From NCBI RefSeq assembly GCF_010727945.1, contig NZ_AP022569.1:992001-1056000 (forward strand): DNA of 64,000 nucleotides. Reading direction: 5' to 3'. Under the pieces are notes generated by a model. That model was not told the origin of the DNA. It was given only the letters and a program-made list of their open reading frames with translations, and did not search any database. Source of the stretch: Mycobacterium cookii. GTDB lineage: Bacteria > Actinomycetota > Actinomycetes > Mycobacteriales > Mycobacteriaceae. The position numbers and the translations under genes were made by a program. Below are positions 54,788-62,175 of the stretch, piece after piece. Numbering within the stretch: the stretch's first letter is position 1; the number at the start of each line of letters is the position of its first letter.

Positions 54788-55144
54788 ATGAGAGGGCTGG
54801 CAGTTACGACCACCGCACGTCACTTGGCAGCGGCGTCGCTGGCTATGGCTACCGGCATCATGGGCGCGGGGCTGGCATCCGCCGGCCCCAACGGCGCGTT
54901 CAGCGGGCCAGAGGGTGATCATGACGCGGCGGCGATGTTTGTTGACATCAACTACTCCGTCAAGGACCTGACGATTGCCCAAGCCGGGCAACTCGGCGCG
55001 GACATATGCACCTGGCTGGCCAATGGCCGCAGCGAGGGCGACATCGTGGCCGGCGAGGTCTCCCGCGGTGCAGCGGTCAGCGTCAGCGATGCGCAGTATG
55101 TCGTGCACGCGGCCGAGTGGCACTTCTGCCCGGACGAGTACTGA
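54788..55144 (+). CDS. DUF732 secreted protein
   Basis: 118 residues from ATG 54788. Signal peptide LAVTTTARHLAAASLAMATGIMGAGLASA, mature part with DHDAAAMFVDINYSVKD, LGADICTWLANGR and VHAAEWHFCPDEY, including the two cysteines and the C-terminal FCP typical of DUF732. Function of the family is unknown; they are exported envelope proteins. Paralogue at 8051. An upstream in-frame ATG (54746) would precede the signal with 14 unrelated residues. Confidence 0.85.
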   Translation: MRGLAVTTTARHLAAASLAMATGIMGAGLASAGPNGAFSGPEGDHDAAAMFVDINYSVKDLTIAQAGQLGADICTWLANGRSEGDIVAGEVSRGAAVSVSDAQYVVHAAEWHFCPDEY

Positions 55145-55195
55145 TGGCCGCCCGCAAGCGCGTCAGGGCACAAGATTGGACCATCGCCTAGCCGG

Positions 55196-55540
55196 CTACG
55201 TCGACTGCAGGAAGGCGGTAGCGACCGCCAGACCCAGGCCGATCACCGCGGGGGCGGTGTCCGTGGCACTGTCGGATGCCCGCACGTGAAACACGATGGC
55301 GCCCAACACAAGTAATGCGAGACCGATCGCCGCGGCGATACCGATCGGCGCCCACCTCAGGCCCACCAAGACCCCGGCGACACCGGCGAGTTCGAGTGAG
55401 CCGATCAGCCGCCATTGCATCGGGTCGACTCCGAGGTGGTCGCGAATGGCCAGCGATTGGCGTACCCCGGCAACCTTGATCAGTCCCGCGAACGCGAACA
55501 TCGCTGCGAGCAGCGCCGTGACGACCACTTTGGCGATCAT
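55196..55540 (-). CDS. DoxX-like small membrane protein
   Basis: 114 residues with four predicted membrane helices: AKVVVTALLAAMFAFAGL, LIGSLELAGVAGVLVGL, IGIAAAIGLALLVLGAIV and APAVIGLGLAVATAFL. DoxX/DoxD-like family; members contribute to thiol or redox homeostasis at the membrane in mycobacteria, but most copies are uncharacterised. The phrase KVAGVRQSLAIRDHLGVDP between helices 1 and 2 is the usual extracytoplasmic loop. The LLM gene 16 bp further along is on the same strand but upstream in reading direction is this gene's own start region. Confidence 0.8.
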   Translation of the reverse strand: MIAKVVVTALLAAMFAFAGLIKVAGVRQSLAIRDHLGVDPMQWRLIGSLELAGVAGVLVGLRWAPIGIAAAIGLALLVLGAIVFHVRASDSATDTAPAVIGLGLAVATAFLQST

Positions 55541-55556
55541 CGCTAAACGGTAAACC

Positions 55557-56552
55557 TCAGCCGACCAGCCCGGCGGCGGATGCGAAAGAACGCAGTTCCC
55601 GCTCGATGTCGGATCCCGCGGGCTGATAGGCGATTTCGGTGACGCCGGCCGCCGCGAATTCGCCGATGCGCGCCGACACCTGGTCTGCGGTGCCCGTCAA
55701 CGACGCGGCGCTGGCCAGCGGCAGCAAATCGGCGACGTAGGGTTCGTCACGGGCGTTGGCTTTGACGAGGTGGCCCTCATGGATGGCGAGGTGTCGTTCG
55801 TTGGCGGGATGCGACTCGATCGCCGCACGCCAGCCGCGTCCGCCCGGCAGTCCGTCGACCGCTGCGGCGCCGCCGCGCTCGTAGATGGCGTGATACATCA
55901 CCACGGCTCCCGGTCCGGCCGCATCGGCGACCCGATCAGAGGTCAGCTCCTCGGTGTCGTCAAGCACCGTGCCGAAGGCCAACAGCGCCCGCCAGTCGGA
56001 CGCCTGGACGGCGTCGGGCTGAGGAACGGCGGCCGAGAACACCCCGTCGCCGAGTTCGGCGGCGACGGCCAGGCCCTTGGGGCCGTCGGCGCCGATCAGG
56101 ATCGGGACATCGATCGGCCGCTTCGCCCCGAAGCCACTCGGATGCATCATGCGGATCGCGGCGCCGTCCCATTCGGCGGTCTCACCGGCCAGCAGCGCCT
56201 TCAGGCAGCGAACGTAGTCGGCGACCTGACGCCACGGCAGCGGCCGCTTGCCCAGCGAGAACCGCCCGGTGAAACCCGATCCGACGGCCACCGCGACCCG
56301 ACCCGGCGCCAGGTCGACAAGCTCGGCGATGGCAGCGGCGTTGACCATCGGATGACGCAGGCTGGGCACCAGCACACCCGGACCCAGTCCGATCCGCGAC
56401 GTGCGCTCAGCGCATCGGGTCAGGATCATCCAGACGTCGGGATACAGCGCGGGGGAGTCGTAGAGCCATGCCCGCCGGAAGCCGAGCGTCTCGGCCAACT
56501 CGACGTGCGCGGGGGTGTCCGATGAGGTGGCGAACGCACAGGAGATGTCCAT
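55557..56552 (-). CDS. LLM-class F420-dependent oxidoreductase
   Basis: 331 residues from ATG 56552, where family members begin (MDISCAFATSSDTPAHVE); ATG 56570 would add six. Luciferase-like barrel: AETLGFRRAWLYDSPALYP, GLGPGVLVPSLRHPMVNA, APGRVAVAVGSGFTGRFSLG. F420-dependent reduction or oxidation is expected. It follows the tautomerase-like gene at 56563 by 10 bp in the same direction, and the DoxX gene lies downstream, so the three may be one transcript. Confidence 0.87.
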   Translation of the reverse strand: MDISCAFATSSDTPAHVELAETLGFRRAWLYDSPALYPDVWMILTRCAERTSRIGLGPGVLVPSLRHPMVNAAAIAELVDLAPGRVAVAVGSGFTGRFSLGKRPLPWRQVADYVRCLKALLAGETAEWDGAAIRMMHPSGFGAKRPIDVPILIGADGPKGLAVAAELGDGVFSAAVPQPDAVQASDWRALLAFGTVLDDTEELTSDRVADAAGPGAVVMYHAIYERGGAAAVDGLPGGRGWRAAIESHPANERHLAIHEGHLVKANARDEPYVADLLPLASAASLTGTADQVSARIGEFAAAGVTEIAYQPAGSDIERELRSFASAAGLVG

Positions 56553-56562
56553 GAGTCGGACC

Positions 56563-57009
56563 CTACTCACCGACCGTCGGGTCGTCGGCGACCAGACCTT
56601 TGACCTGTTGGTAGTAGACGATGTTGCCGCCGCCGGCCCAATTGCCTTCGGGGATCTCGTGAATCAGCGTCCAGACGTGAAACGCCCGGTCGCCGTCCGG
56701 CTCGATGCCCGCGGCAGCGCACACCGCAACGTGAACGTCGGCCGCGAGTTGCTCTTTGCGGTCCTTCGACAGCGCGCCGTCGAACACCGTCATTTCGACG
56801 CGGAATCGGGACGCACCTTCGCCACGGCCGCCGACCGATAGCGCCGTCGAATCGAGCTCATGCAGGTAGACCAACGTGTTCTCGCGCAGGAACGGGGTGT
56901 CCGGGACTCGCTCGGCCCGCAGCAACGCAGTGACCAGTTCGTCGGTCAGCCGGCCCAAAGCCTGCTGGTGCAGCGAGCCGCGCACATAGGTCAGGTCGAT
57001 CATCGGCAT
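56563..57009 (-). CDS. Tautomerase-superfamily protein
   Basis: 148 residues starting MPMIDLTYVRGSLHQQALG. Pro after the initiator Met is the expected catalytic base; an in-frame Met at residue 3 leaves a second option without it. Central strand YVHELDS-like (LVYLHELDSTALSVGG) and RFRVEMTVFDGALS mark a double beta-alpha-beta protein of the long tautomerase type. C-terminal part FHVWTLIHEIPEGNWAGGG is shared with mycobacterial relatives. Divergent from the phosphotransferase gene by 64 bp; upstream of an LLM gene. Substrate unknown. Confidence 0.72.
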   Translation of the reverse strand: MPMIDLTYVRGSLHQQALGRLTDELVTALLRAERVPDTPFLRENTLVYLHELDSTALSVGGRGEGASRFRVEMTVFDGALSKDRKEQLAADVHVAVCAAAGIEPDGDRAFHVWTLIHEIPEGNWAGGGNIVYYQQVKGLVADDPTVGE

Positions 57010-57073
57010 CGCCAGGTCACTCCTCGGTAGGGTTCTCGCGGACGTTCACGCACGCATCAACAAGGGGCCGCAG

Positions 57074-58135
57074 ATGGCGGGGATGGCAGAGCTGGTGCCG
57101 GTGCTGCCCGCGCATCGCTTCGACGAGGCTGCGTTGGCCAAGTATCTGCGCGGGCGGCTGCCCGGCTTCGACGGGCAATTGGAGATTCGCCAATTCCAGG
57201 GCGGGCAGAGCAACCCCACGTTTCACCTGCAAACCGCCGGCGGCGAACACGTGCTGCGCAAGAAGCCGCCGGGCAAGCTGTTGCCGCGGGCTCACGAAGT
57301 GGAGCGCGAGCACCGGGTGATGGCCGCGTTGGCTGACACGGACGTGCCGGTACCGCGCATGCGGCTGCTGTGCGACGACGACACCGTGCTCGGTACGCCA
57401 TTTTTCGTGATGGATCACGTTGCGGGGCGGATCTTTCCGGACCGGGTGATGCGCGAGGAGACTCCCGAGCACCGCGCGGCGGTGTACGAGGACCTCGCCC
57501 GCGTGCTTGCCGCGCTGCATCGCGTCGATTGGCGTGCCGTCGGTCTGGAGGGGTTCGGCCGGCCCGAGGGCTATATGCAACGCCAGGTGGCGCTGTGGAC
57601 TCGCCAGTGGGAGGCCGCACGGATGGAGGACATGCCGGCGATGGATCTGCTGGCGACCTGGCTGCCGGAGCACCTGCCGTCCGATGACCCGCCGTCGTGC
57701 ATCGCCCACGGTGACTACCGGCTGGGCAACGTCTTGCTGCACCCGACCGAACCGCGGGTGGTGGCGGTGCTGGACTGGGAGCTGTCGACGATCGGCAACC
57801 CGCTGGCCGACTTGGGCTATTTCTGCGTGACGTATCACGTGCCGGGTGGACCGGGCGGCCGAAGCGGCGTCGCCGGCGAGAACCTCACCGGCACCGGGCT
57901 TCCCGACGAGCAGACGTTCCTCGACAGCTACTGCGCGCATGCCGGAGGCGAGCTTTCGCACTCGCTCGACGTGTTCGTGGTGTTCTCGATGTTCCGGCTG
58001 GCCTCGATCACCGCCGGGGTCTGGCGGCGGGGCGTCGATGGCAATGCGGCGGATTCGCGGGCCGGCAGCGACGAATATCGCCAGCGCTATCGCGAGATGG
58101 CGGAGATTGCATGGGAATTGGCGCAAGGCTTATAG
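57074..58135 (+). CDS. Aminoglycoside-phosphotransferase-fold kinase (acyl-CoA-dehydrogenase-linked type)
   Basis: 353 residues. Kinase-like APH fold: QFQGGQSNPTFHL as the nucleotide loop, EHVLRKKPPGKLLPRAH with the lysine, catalytic HGDYRLGNVLLH (Asp as base, Asn), and metal Asp in AVLDWELSTIGNP. This subgroup is often beside or fused to acyl-CoA dehydrogenases (ACAD10/11-like, FadE36 neighbours), where it phosphorylates 4-hydroxy-acyl-CoA to allow dehydration. No ACAD is adjacent here. It overlaps the convergent CoxIV-like gene by 6 bp. The natural substrate is inferred from the family. Confidence 0.87.
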   Translation: MAGMAELVPVLPAHRFDEAALAKYLRGRLPGFDGQLEIRQFQGGQSNPTFHLQTAGGEHVLRKKPPGKLLPRAHEVEREHRVMAALADTDVPVPRMRLLCDDDTVLGTPFFVMDHVAGRIFPDRVMREETPEHRAAVYEDLARVLAALHRVDWRAVGLEGFGRPEGYMQRQVALWTRQWEAARMEDMPAMDLLATWLPEHLPSDDPPSCIAHGDYRLGNVLLHPTEPRVVAVLDWELSTIGNPLADLGYFCVTYHVPGGPGGRSGVAGENLTGTGLPDEQTFLDSYCAHAGGELSHSLDVFVVFSMFRLASITAGVWRRGVDGNAADSRAGSDEYRQRYREMAEIAWELAQGL

Positions 58136-58408
58136 ACCGGCGAAGTAGAGACCCAGCAGTAGCGCAAACAGCACGACTACCCATCCGCTGCTAGTGGCCT
58201 TGAGCCAGGCGGGTGCACAACGGACTTCCATGAAATGCCAGATCACCAGCTGCGCCTTGACCGCGGCGATCAGCAAGACGATGGTCGTGACGCCGGTGTT
58301 GATCTGGTGCGAGGCTCCGCCGTCGACGGCGATCAACGATGACGCGACGGTGACCGTGACGAGCAGTGCCCACACGATCGTCAGCGGATTGCGGATCAGT
58401 GACGTCAC
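58130..58408 (-). CDS. Cytochrome c oxidase subunit IV-like membrane protein
   Basis: 92 residues, three membrane helices: NPLTIVWALLVTVTVASSLIAV, TGVTTIVLLIAAVKAQLVIW and SSGWVVVLFALLLGLYFAG. The phrase VIWHFMEVRCAPAW between helices 2 and 3 is typical of prokaryotic CoxIV/NorF-like proteins (Trp-His-Phe-Met-Glu). In heme-copper oxidases it is an accessory subunit. It follows the subunit III-like gene by 3 bp, and no subunit I or II gene is near. Last gene of the four-gene operon. Confidence 0.85.
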   Translation of the reverse strand: MTSLIRNPLTIVWALLVTVTVASSLIAVDGGASHQINTGVTTIVLLIAAVKAQLVIWHFMEVRCAPAWLKATSSGWVVVLFALLLGLYFAGL

Positions 58409-58411
58409 GGT

Positions 58412-59011
58412 CTACCTCATCAAGTAGAGCAGAGCGAACAGGACCAGCCACAACACATCGACCATGTGCCAATACGTGGCGCCGGTCTCGATGAACGAAC
58501 CCTTCGGCGGCGTCGATGTTTTCAAGTTGCGGATGACGAAGCCCATGATGACCAGACCCAGCAGGACGTGGCACAGATGCATCCCGGTCATCACGAAGTA
58601 GTACATGAAGAACAAGTTCTTTCCCGGCGTCAGGCCGGCGCTGATCTCGGGGATCCACTCGAACATCTTGAGCAGCGGGAACGCCGCGCCGAAAGCCAGC
58701 GCGACCCAGAACCTCCGGAGGCCCTCGGCTGTGTCGCCGGCGCGCGCCGCCGCGGTGCCGAGCGCCACGAACAGTGAACTGGTCAGCAGCACGATGGTAT
58801 TGACGGCGCCGATGTCCACATTCAGCCGTGCCTGGCTGGTGAGGAACAGTTCGTGATTCTGACCCCGGAAGTACATGTAGCCAACGAAATACACGCCGAA
58901 GATCAGCAGGTCGCCGATGACGAAGAACCACATGCTGGATTCCCCGGGGACGTGACCTTCAGCGCGGGCGGACCGCTGAGTCTGGTCGACGTCGGCGGCA
59001 ACGTCGGTCAT
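58412..59011 (-). CDS. Heme-copper oxidase subunit III-like protein (CtaE/NorE type)
   Basis: 199 residues, five membrane helices. MWFFVIGDLLIFGVYFVGYM, NTIVLLTSSLFVALG, FWVALAFGAAFPLLKMFEW, FFMYYFVMTGMHLCHVLLG with the GxHxxHV motif, and TGATYWHMVDVLWLVLFALL with the late YWHxVDxxW, all standard for subunit III. Length equals the five-helix NorE/CtaE group rather than the seven-helix type. Without subunits I and II nearby it probably serves in a different complex or as an accessory of an enzyme elsewhere. Its start overlaps the twin membrane gene upstream by 4 bp. Confidence 0.88.
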   Translation of the reverse strand: MTDVAADVDQTQRSARAEGHVPGESSMWFFVIGDLLIFGVYFVGYMYFRGQNHELFLTSQARLNVDIGAVNTIVLLTSSLFVALGTAAARAGDTAEGLRRFWVALAFGAAFPLLKMFEWIPEISAGLTPGKNLFFMYYFVMTGMHLCHVLLGLVIMGFVIRNLKTSTPPKGSFIETGATYWHMVDVLWLVLFALLYLMR

Positions 59012-59781
59012 GCGTCAATCCTCGACGGTGCGTTGTCGAGTTCGGATTCCGGTTGGTTCTTGATCGCCTTGAAGATGCAGACGTACACGATGATCTGCCA
59101 TGACACGTAGAGAACCATGGCGAACCAGAAGGTCATCAGGCCGTTCCAGGCGAACGGCCCCGTCTTGGTGATCCAGACCGGGGCGGCCATCAGCTCGGTC
59201 ACGTATTGCCAAATGGTGTAGTAGCCCAACCACTTTGGCAGGATGTTGTTCTCGTCGAGAATGATGGCCAATCCGAAGGCCATCCACATGACGCAGAAGC
59301 ATCCCAGTGAGCCGATGAACGCCAGGTAGCCGAAGTCGTAGAGCATCGTCAAGACCGCGGAACTGTAGCCGGGCCGAAAGGCGCCGAGGCCGAAGCAGAA
59401 CATCGGGAACAGCATGCCGACGATCGCGCCGGTGATCGCGCCGATCATCATCGAATAGCGGAATGCAGGGCTGACCGACATTCGCTTGACCTGCATCAGA
59501 TAGCAACCGTTGGACACCGGCGCGAGCCCGTAGGACAGCGTGAGGATCAGACACGCGATCAGCAGGTTGTGGGAGTGCATGAAGTCGACGATGTGCGGTG
59601 TCGGACTGCTCGGCGACCGCGGCGGCATCATCCAACTCAGCGGCACGAACACCAGCCCGAACACATTGAAGAAGAACGGCACGCTCCAAAACGCAATCCA
59701 CTGGTCGAGTTTGCGATTCGAGCGCCAGGACCGTGCGTGGTTCGGCGCCGGCTGAGGGGCGGTCGCGACACCGCTGCTCAC
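59008..59781 (-). CDS. Multi-pass membrane protein, twin of 59778
   Basis: 257 residues, about seven membrane helices. N-terminal cytosolic tail NHARSWRSNRKLDQWIAFW, then FFFNVFGLVFVPLSW, a loop with TPHIVDFMHSHNLLIA containing three histidines, and helices through YGLAPVSNGCYLMQ, GAITGAIVGMLFPMF, FGYLAFIGSLGCFCVMWM and MTFWFAMVLYVSWQIIVYV. Shared with the neighbour are FRPGYSSAVLTMLYDFGYL and TGPFAWNGLMTFW, so both belong to one unnamed mycobacterial family. It could be an oxidase-like or transporter-like partner of the subunit III homologue downstream. No known domain assigned. Confidence 0.8.
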   Translation of the reverse strand: MSSGVATAPQPAPNHARSWRSNRKLDQWIAFWSVPFFFNVFGLVFVPLSWMMPPRSPSSPTPHIVDFMHSHNLLIACLILTLSYGLAPVSNGCYLMQVKRMSVSPAFRYSMMIGAITGAIVGMLFPMFCFGLGAFRPGYSSAVLTMLYDFGYLAFIGSLGCFCVMWMAFGLAIILDENNILPKWLGYYTIWQYVTELMAAPVWITKTGPFAWNGLMTFWFAMVLYVSWQIIVYVCIFKAIKNQPESELDNAPSRIDA

Positions 59782-60482
59782 GCGAGAACCACCCGATCAT
59801 CGCCTTGGCGTCGCACCGCACGCAGAAGTGCCCAGAACATCACCACGATGTAGACGGCAAATGTGGTCAACCGCAGGGTGAAAGACAGCGGGCCGTTCCA
59901 TGCGAGCGGGCCCGACTTGTAGAGGATCGAGAACGCGCTCGGAGCCAGCAGTGCGACGGTCGCGACGTTGAAATGCGCCACCCAGCGCGGAAAGATCGGC
60001 TCTGGCCGCTCATCGAGGTACACGCTCAGCGCGAAGCAGAGGTTCTGCACCATGATGGTGCCGACCGGCGCGATGAAGAAGAACCATGCCATGTCATTGA
60101 GCAGGCTGGTCAGCTGCGGATCGCGGTCGGGCCTGAAAGCGGCCATGCCCCAGCAGTAGTCGGCCAGGATGAAAGCGGTCGTCCCGACGCCGACGCAGAT
60201 GACATACGCGTATGTCAGGACGGTGCTCGACGTGGCGGCTCGCGAGATTTGCACAGCCGTCACCGCGAACAGCGGCACCAGAGAGCACGCAATGAGGTTG
60301 CAGAGGAGCGCCACACCCAGGACGCCGGTGACGTTGCCCCGGAAGAATGCGGCGACCTGCTCGGGTGTCAACGTCGGCGACAGCGGCGGTGAGAACACCG
60401 GGAACGCCAGATAGGCAAGAACAAACAGGGCTACCGCCGGCGGCGCGGTCCACAACAGGATGCGTTGACCCTTGGTGTTCAT
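59778..60482 (-). CDS. Multi-pass membrane protein, twin of 59008
   Basis: 234 residues, about six or seven membrane helices: LWTAPPAVALFVLAYLAFP, GVALLCNLIACSLVPLF, STVLTYAYVICVGVGTTAF, MAWFFFIAPVGTIMVQNLCF, VATVALLAPSAFSILY and FAVYIVVMFWALLRAV. Family blocks are TLTPEQVAAFFRGNVTGVL, FRPDRDPQLTSLLNDMAWF and SGPLAWNGPLSF, aligned with those of 59008. The histidine cluster of the twin is not conserved here. First gene of the operon, divergent from the TetR gene; the ATG at 60482 is 185 bp from the palindrome. Function unknown. Confidence 0.8.
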   Translation of the reverse strand: MNTKGQRILLWTAPPAVALFVLAYLAFPVFSPPLSPTLTPEQVAAFFRGNVTGVLGVALLCNLIACSLVPLFAVTAVQISRAATSSTVLTYAYVICVGVGTTAFILADYCWGMAAFRPDRDPQLTSLLNDMAWFFFIAPVGTIMVQNLCFALSVYLDERPEPIFPRWVAHFNVATVALLAPSAFSILYKSGPLAWNGPLSFTLRLTTFAVYIVVMFWALLRAVRRQGDDRVVLA

Positions 60483-60667
60483 CGCTGCCGTCCTGCCTCA
60501 CCTGATGCGAATTCAGCTGTTCTAGCACGTTCGCTGACAAATGACAACGAAATCGACGGCATTTCGGAACCAAGCACAGACATGCTCCGACCGATCACTG
60601 GACTCGAACTGGCTCGCAGTCAAGGCGAATGACTACACCGGAGTTCCACACGACCACCAATTTCGAG

Positions 60668-60679
60668 TGACACCTGTCA
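60668..60679. promoter_or_regulatory. Candidate TetR operator palindrome TGACA-CC-TGTCA
   Basis: A 12-bp inverted repeat with perfect 5-bp arms lies 4 bp before the first possible TetR ATG (60684). Related half-sites TGACA-AA-TGACA occur at 60535-60546, closer to the membrane operon. Position between divergent regulator and operon is typical of an autoregulated TetR operator. Confidence 0.5.
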
Positions 60680-60683
60680 GCAA

Positions 60684-61307
60684 ATGGCGCCGATACGGCA
60701 GAATGGCCACGTGCCGGACACCACGACGAGCCGTGAAGCTCAGCGCCGCCAAACGCGCGCCCGGGTGCTGGACGCTGCGATCGTGGAATTCCAGCGTGCC
60801 GGCGCGAACTCGGCGGATATCAACGCGATCGTCGAAGCGGCCGGGGTTGCCCGTAGCACCTTCTACTTCCACTTCCCGACCAAAGAACACGTCCTGCTCG
60901 AGTTGATCCGCCGCGACGAGGACTACCTCGCGGCAGAACTCAGCCGATTCCTCGACACCCGCCGCACCCTGCCGGACGTCCTGGACGAAATCATCAAGCT
61001 CGTCGTGGCCCTCGAAAACCGCTGGGGCGCAGCCCTATTCCGTGACGTCATAAGCCTCTACTTCTCGCCGGCAGCACCCAAAGACGAGAATTGGACCCAA
61101 CACCCGACGTTCGTGTTGCTGGCCGCCGAGATCGAGCGCGCCCGGAGCCGCGGCGAACTGTACGACGACGTCGACGCGTACGACAGCGCCGCGTTCTTCT
61201 TGATCGGTCTACACGCACAGCTGATCAGCGCCAGGCAATCAGGTCCGGGCCGCGACGAGGTGCTGAGGAAGTTCGCCAAGAGCACCCTGCGCAGTCTGCA
61301 GCGCTGA
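60684..61307 (+). CDS. TetR-family transcriptional regulator
   Basis: 207 residues from ATG 60684; GTG 60711 is an alternative start and would move the start away from the palindrome. N-terminal HTH: REAQRRQTRARVLDAAIVEF, then SADINAIVEAAGVARSTFYF and HFPTKEHVLLELI, standard TetR DNA-binding domain. The C-terminal ligand domain is helical (DVLDEIIKLVVALENRWG, AAFFLIGLHAQLISARQS). It is divergent from the operon of twin membrane proteins and CoxIII/IV-like genes and probably represses it. The ligand is unknown; in this context a hydrophobic compound is plausible. Confidence 0.9.
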   Translation: MAPIRQNGHVPDTTTSREAQRRQTRARVLDAAIVEFQRAGANSADINAIVEAAGVARSTFYFHFPTKEHVLLELIRRDEDYLAAELSRFLDTRRTLPDVLDEIIKLVVALENRWGAALFRDVISLYFSPAAPKDENWTQHPTFVLLAAEIERARSRGELYDDVDAYDSAAFFLIGLHAQLISARQSGPGRDEVLRKFAKSTLRSLQR

Positions 61308-61339
61308 GCACCAGCACAGCACCCGGCGAACCGATCGGT

Positions 61340-62128
61340 GTGGCCTCGCTCATACACTGGCCAACCGTGGGCATTCTGTTTGGCTTCGCACCGTGGATCG
61401 TTTACTGGACGCTGGTCGGCAACGTGCCGCTGCTGGTCGCGGCAGTCGTCGCGCTCGTGATAGCAGCAGTGGGATTGGCGGCCGGCCGAATCGCCAGGAC
61501 ATCCGCCGGCGTACTCGAAATCGGTTCTGTGGCAACATTCTTGGCCGTCGCAGCGCTGACCCTGCTGGCGAGCCACTCGGCCGTGCAACGCTGGGTGCTG
61601 CCGCTGAGTATCGCGGGGATCCTGCTGGTCACTGTCGTGGGTGTGCTGACCGGCTCGTCGTTCGTCCACGAGTTCACCGCCGCCGGTCAGCCCCAGGGCG
61701 TCGTCGACAGCGACGTGTTCGGGCGAGTCACGTCGCGGCTGAACTGGCTGTGGATCGGTGTCTTCGGGGCCATGACGGTGTCGGCATCCATTCCGCCGAT
61801 TCTGTGGACCGAGGCGTCGTTGACCTACGTCTTGTCCTGGGTGATTCCGTTCACGCTGTTGGCGCTCGGAGCGCTGGCGACCAAGATCCTGCCTGACCTG
61901 ATGACCGCCGGCGCGGGCGACATCGAACGCAAAACCACGTTCGTCGCCTATCACGAAGCCACCATCGACGAGCTGTATTACCTGGCCACCGAACACGCCA
62001 ACCGCGAAGTCGGCGCCGGTCAGGAGGCATACGCGATCAAGGTCGGAAGCAAAGGCACGGCGTTGGTGGGCGACGAGTCGCGGCAGTCCTGGCCGTCGAC
62101 GTACAAAGTGCGCGCGGCCCGACGCTAG
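61340..62128 (+). CDS. Integral membrane protein, unknown function
   Basis: 262 residues if started at GTG 61340. Five or six hydrophobic helices (VGILFGFAPWIVYWTLVG, LLVAAVVALVIAAVGLAAG, GSVATFLAVAALTLLASHS, LSIAGILLVTVVGVLTG, WLWIGVFGAMTVSASIPPIL, YVLSWVIPFTLLALGALAT) and a hydrophilic C-terminal domain with TTFVAYHEATIDELYYLATEH-type sequence and ALVGDESRQSWPSTYKV. No family recognised. The start is uncertain because no ATG precedes the first helix. It begins 32 bp after the TetR stop and may be co-transcribed with it. Confidence 0.65.
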   Translation: MASLIHWPTVGILFGFAPWIVYWTLVGNVPLLVAAVVALVIAAVGLAAGRIARTSAGVLEIGSVATFLAVAALTLLASHSAVQRWVLPLSIAGILLVTVVGVLTGSSFVHEFTAAGQPQGVVDSDVFGRVTSRLNWLWIGVFGAMTVSASIPPILWTEASLTYVLSWVIPFTLLALGALATKILPDLMTAGAGDIERKTTFVAYHEATIDELYYLATEHANREVGAGQEAYAIKVGSKGTALVGDESRQSWPSTYKVRAARR

Positions 62129-62175
62129 CGGTCCGCACGGCGGAACCACGTCTGGCAACATAACGACGATTCCAG

